Shown one piece after another: positions 52,288 to 52,336 of a stretch of DNA of 52,336 nt. The stretch spans positions 48,161 to 100,496 of the forward strand of contig JAHBMJ010002422.1 in the NCBI GenBank assembly GCA_018398765.1, given 5' to 3'. The position numbers and the translations under genes are program-made. The notes under the pieces are model-generated. The model was not told the DNA's origin and ran no database searches. It was given only the letters and a program-made list of their open reading frames with translations. The DNA is from Chromera velia. Taxonomy: Eukaryota > Sar > Chromeraceae. Within the stretch, counting starts at the first letter, position 1. The number at the start of each line of letters is the position of its first letter.

Positions 52288-52336
52288 ATGTTCCGCCCTA
52301 AGGCCTTCCCGCTATGTCTATCTGTCGCCAGAGCTA
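51379..52336. other. 3' spacer, becoming AT-rich towards the right edge
   Basis: No coding exon accepted. From about 51890 the sequence turns AT-rich, as after every other plus-strand gene that faces a minus-strand gene. A GC-richer core GGGCCAGGCGATGCCAGTGG lies near 52060. Confidence 0.6.
52205..52318. repeat. (GATT)n with duplicated TTCCGC...CCCGCTATGTC unit
   Basis: Two copies of a ~27-base unit (52226-52252 and 52291-52318), each preceded by a GATT run. A further GATT run occurs at 52034-52049. Confidence 0.85.

Noticed and set aside
52034..52290. GATTGATT runs as possible telomeric repeat
   Set aside because: Not a telomere motif of the TTTAGGG/TTAGGG kind, short, interrupted by unique sequence, and similar GATT/GATC words occur elsewhere in the window.

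Overview
The window looks like nuclear DNA of a photosynthetic or formerly photosynthetic alveolate, most probably a chromerid alga close to Chromera velia. The grounds are intron-dense genes of balanced base composition, a giant multi-AP2 protein of the apicomplexan/chromerid type, RNI-like leucine-rich-repeat proteins, exon-encoded 'CTACPAGTTNAAGDD' cysteine modules, and sushi, ankyrin, EF-hand and SET proteins. The organism is an inference from family content and gene style; no marker gene is present. Gene models were spliced by hand: each exon was accepted only if its splice sites and reading phases join, and most models close to an exact codon count.

Layout, left to right: sushi-domain secreted protein (-, runs off the left edge); small unknown protein (+); LRR protein 1 (-); LRR protein 2 (-, 8 exons); Pro/Gln-rich protein (+); membrane protein (-); giant AP2-repeat protein (+); SET-domain protein (+, possibly the C-terminal part of the AP2 gene); EF-hand protein (-, 10 exons); five-helix membrane protein (+, 10 exons); a partly modelled gene (-); ankyrin protein with a cysteine-packed tail (-); secreted acidic/Pro-rich protein with hydrophobic segments (+, broken by an N); GCC2/GCC3-like cysteine-module protein (-); tail-anchored acidic protein (-); secreted protein with a delta-endotoxin N-domain-like region (+).

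Three large-scale patterns stand out. (1) Every convergent gene pair (3' end facing 3' end) encloses an AT-rich, gene-free island (3270-4426, 12656-12959, about 23900-24720, 33023-33965, 41401-43284), and no divergent pair does. The last island (51800 to the right edge) predicts a minus-strand gene just outside the window. (2) Most divergent promoters carry TGCATGCA-type palindromes, a word known to be bound by an apicomplexan AP2 factor, and an AP2 gene lies in this window. (3) At least four introns contain a second copy of the adjacent exon edge, separated by a small palindromic or 14-bp-periodic insert. Two inserts share the word TATGAAAGTAAATG(C/T)ATTCAG. This looks like a family of small intron-forming or intron-invading elements and is my main candidate for something undescribed. 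About half of the 5' splice sites begin GTCAG, often expanded as (GTCA)n, rather than GTRAG.

The genes do not form one pathway. AP2 and SET are plausible regulators of transcription and chromatin. Several neighbours are secreted or membrane proteins of unknown partner. No tRNA, rRNA, CRISPR array or recognisable autonomous transposon was seen.
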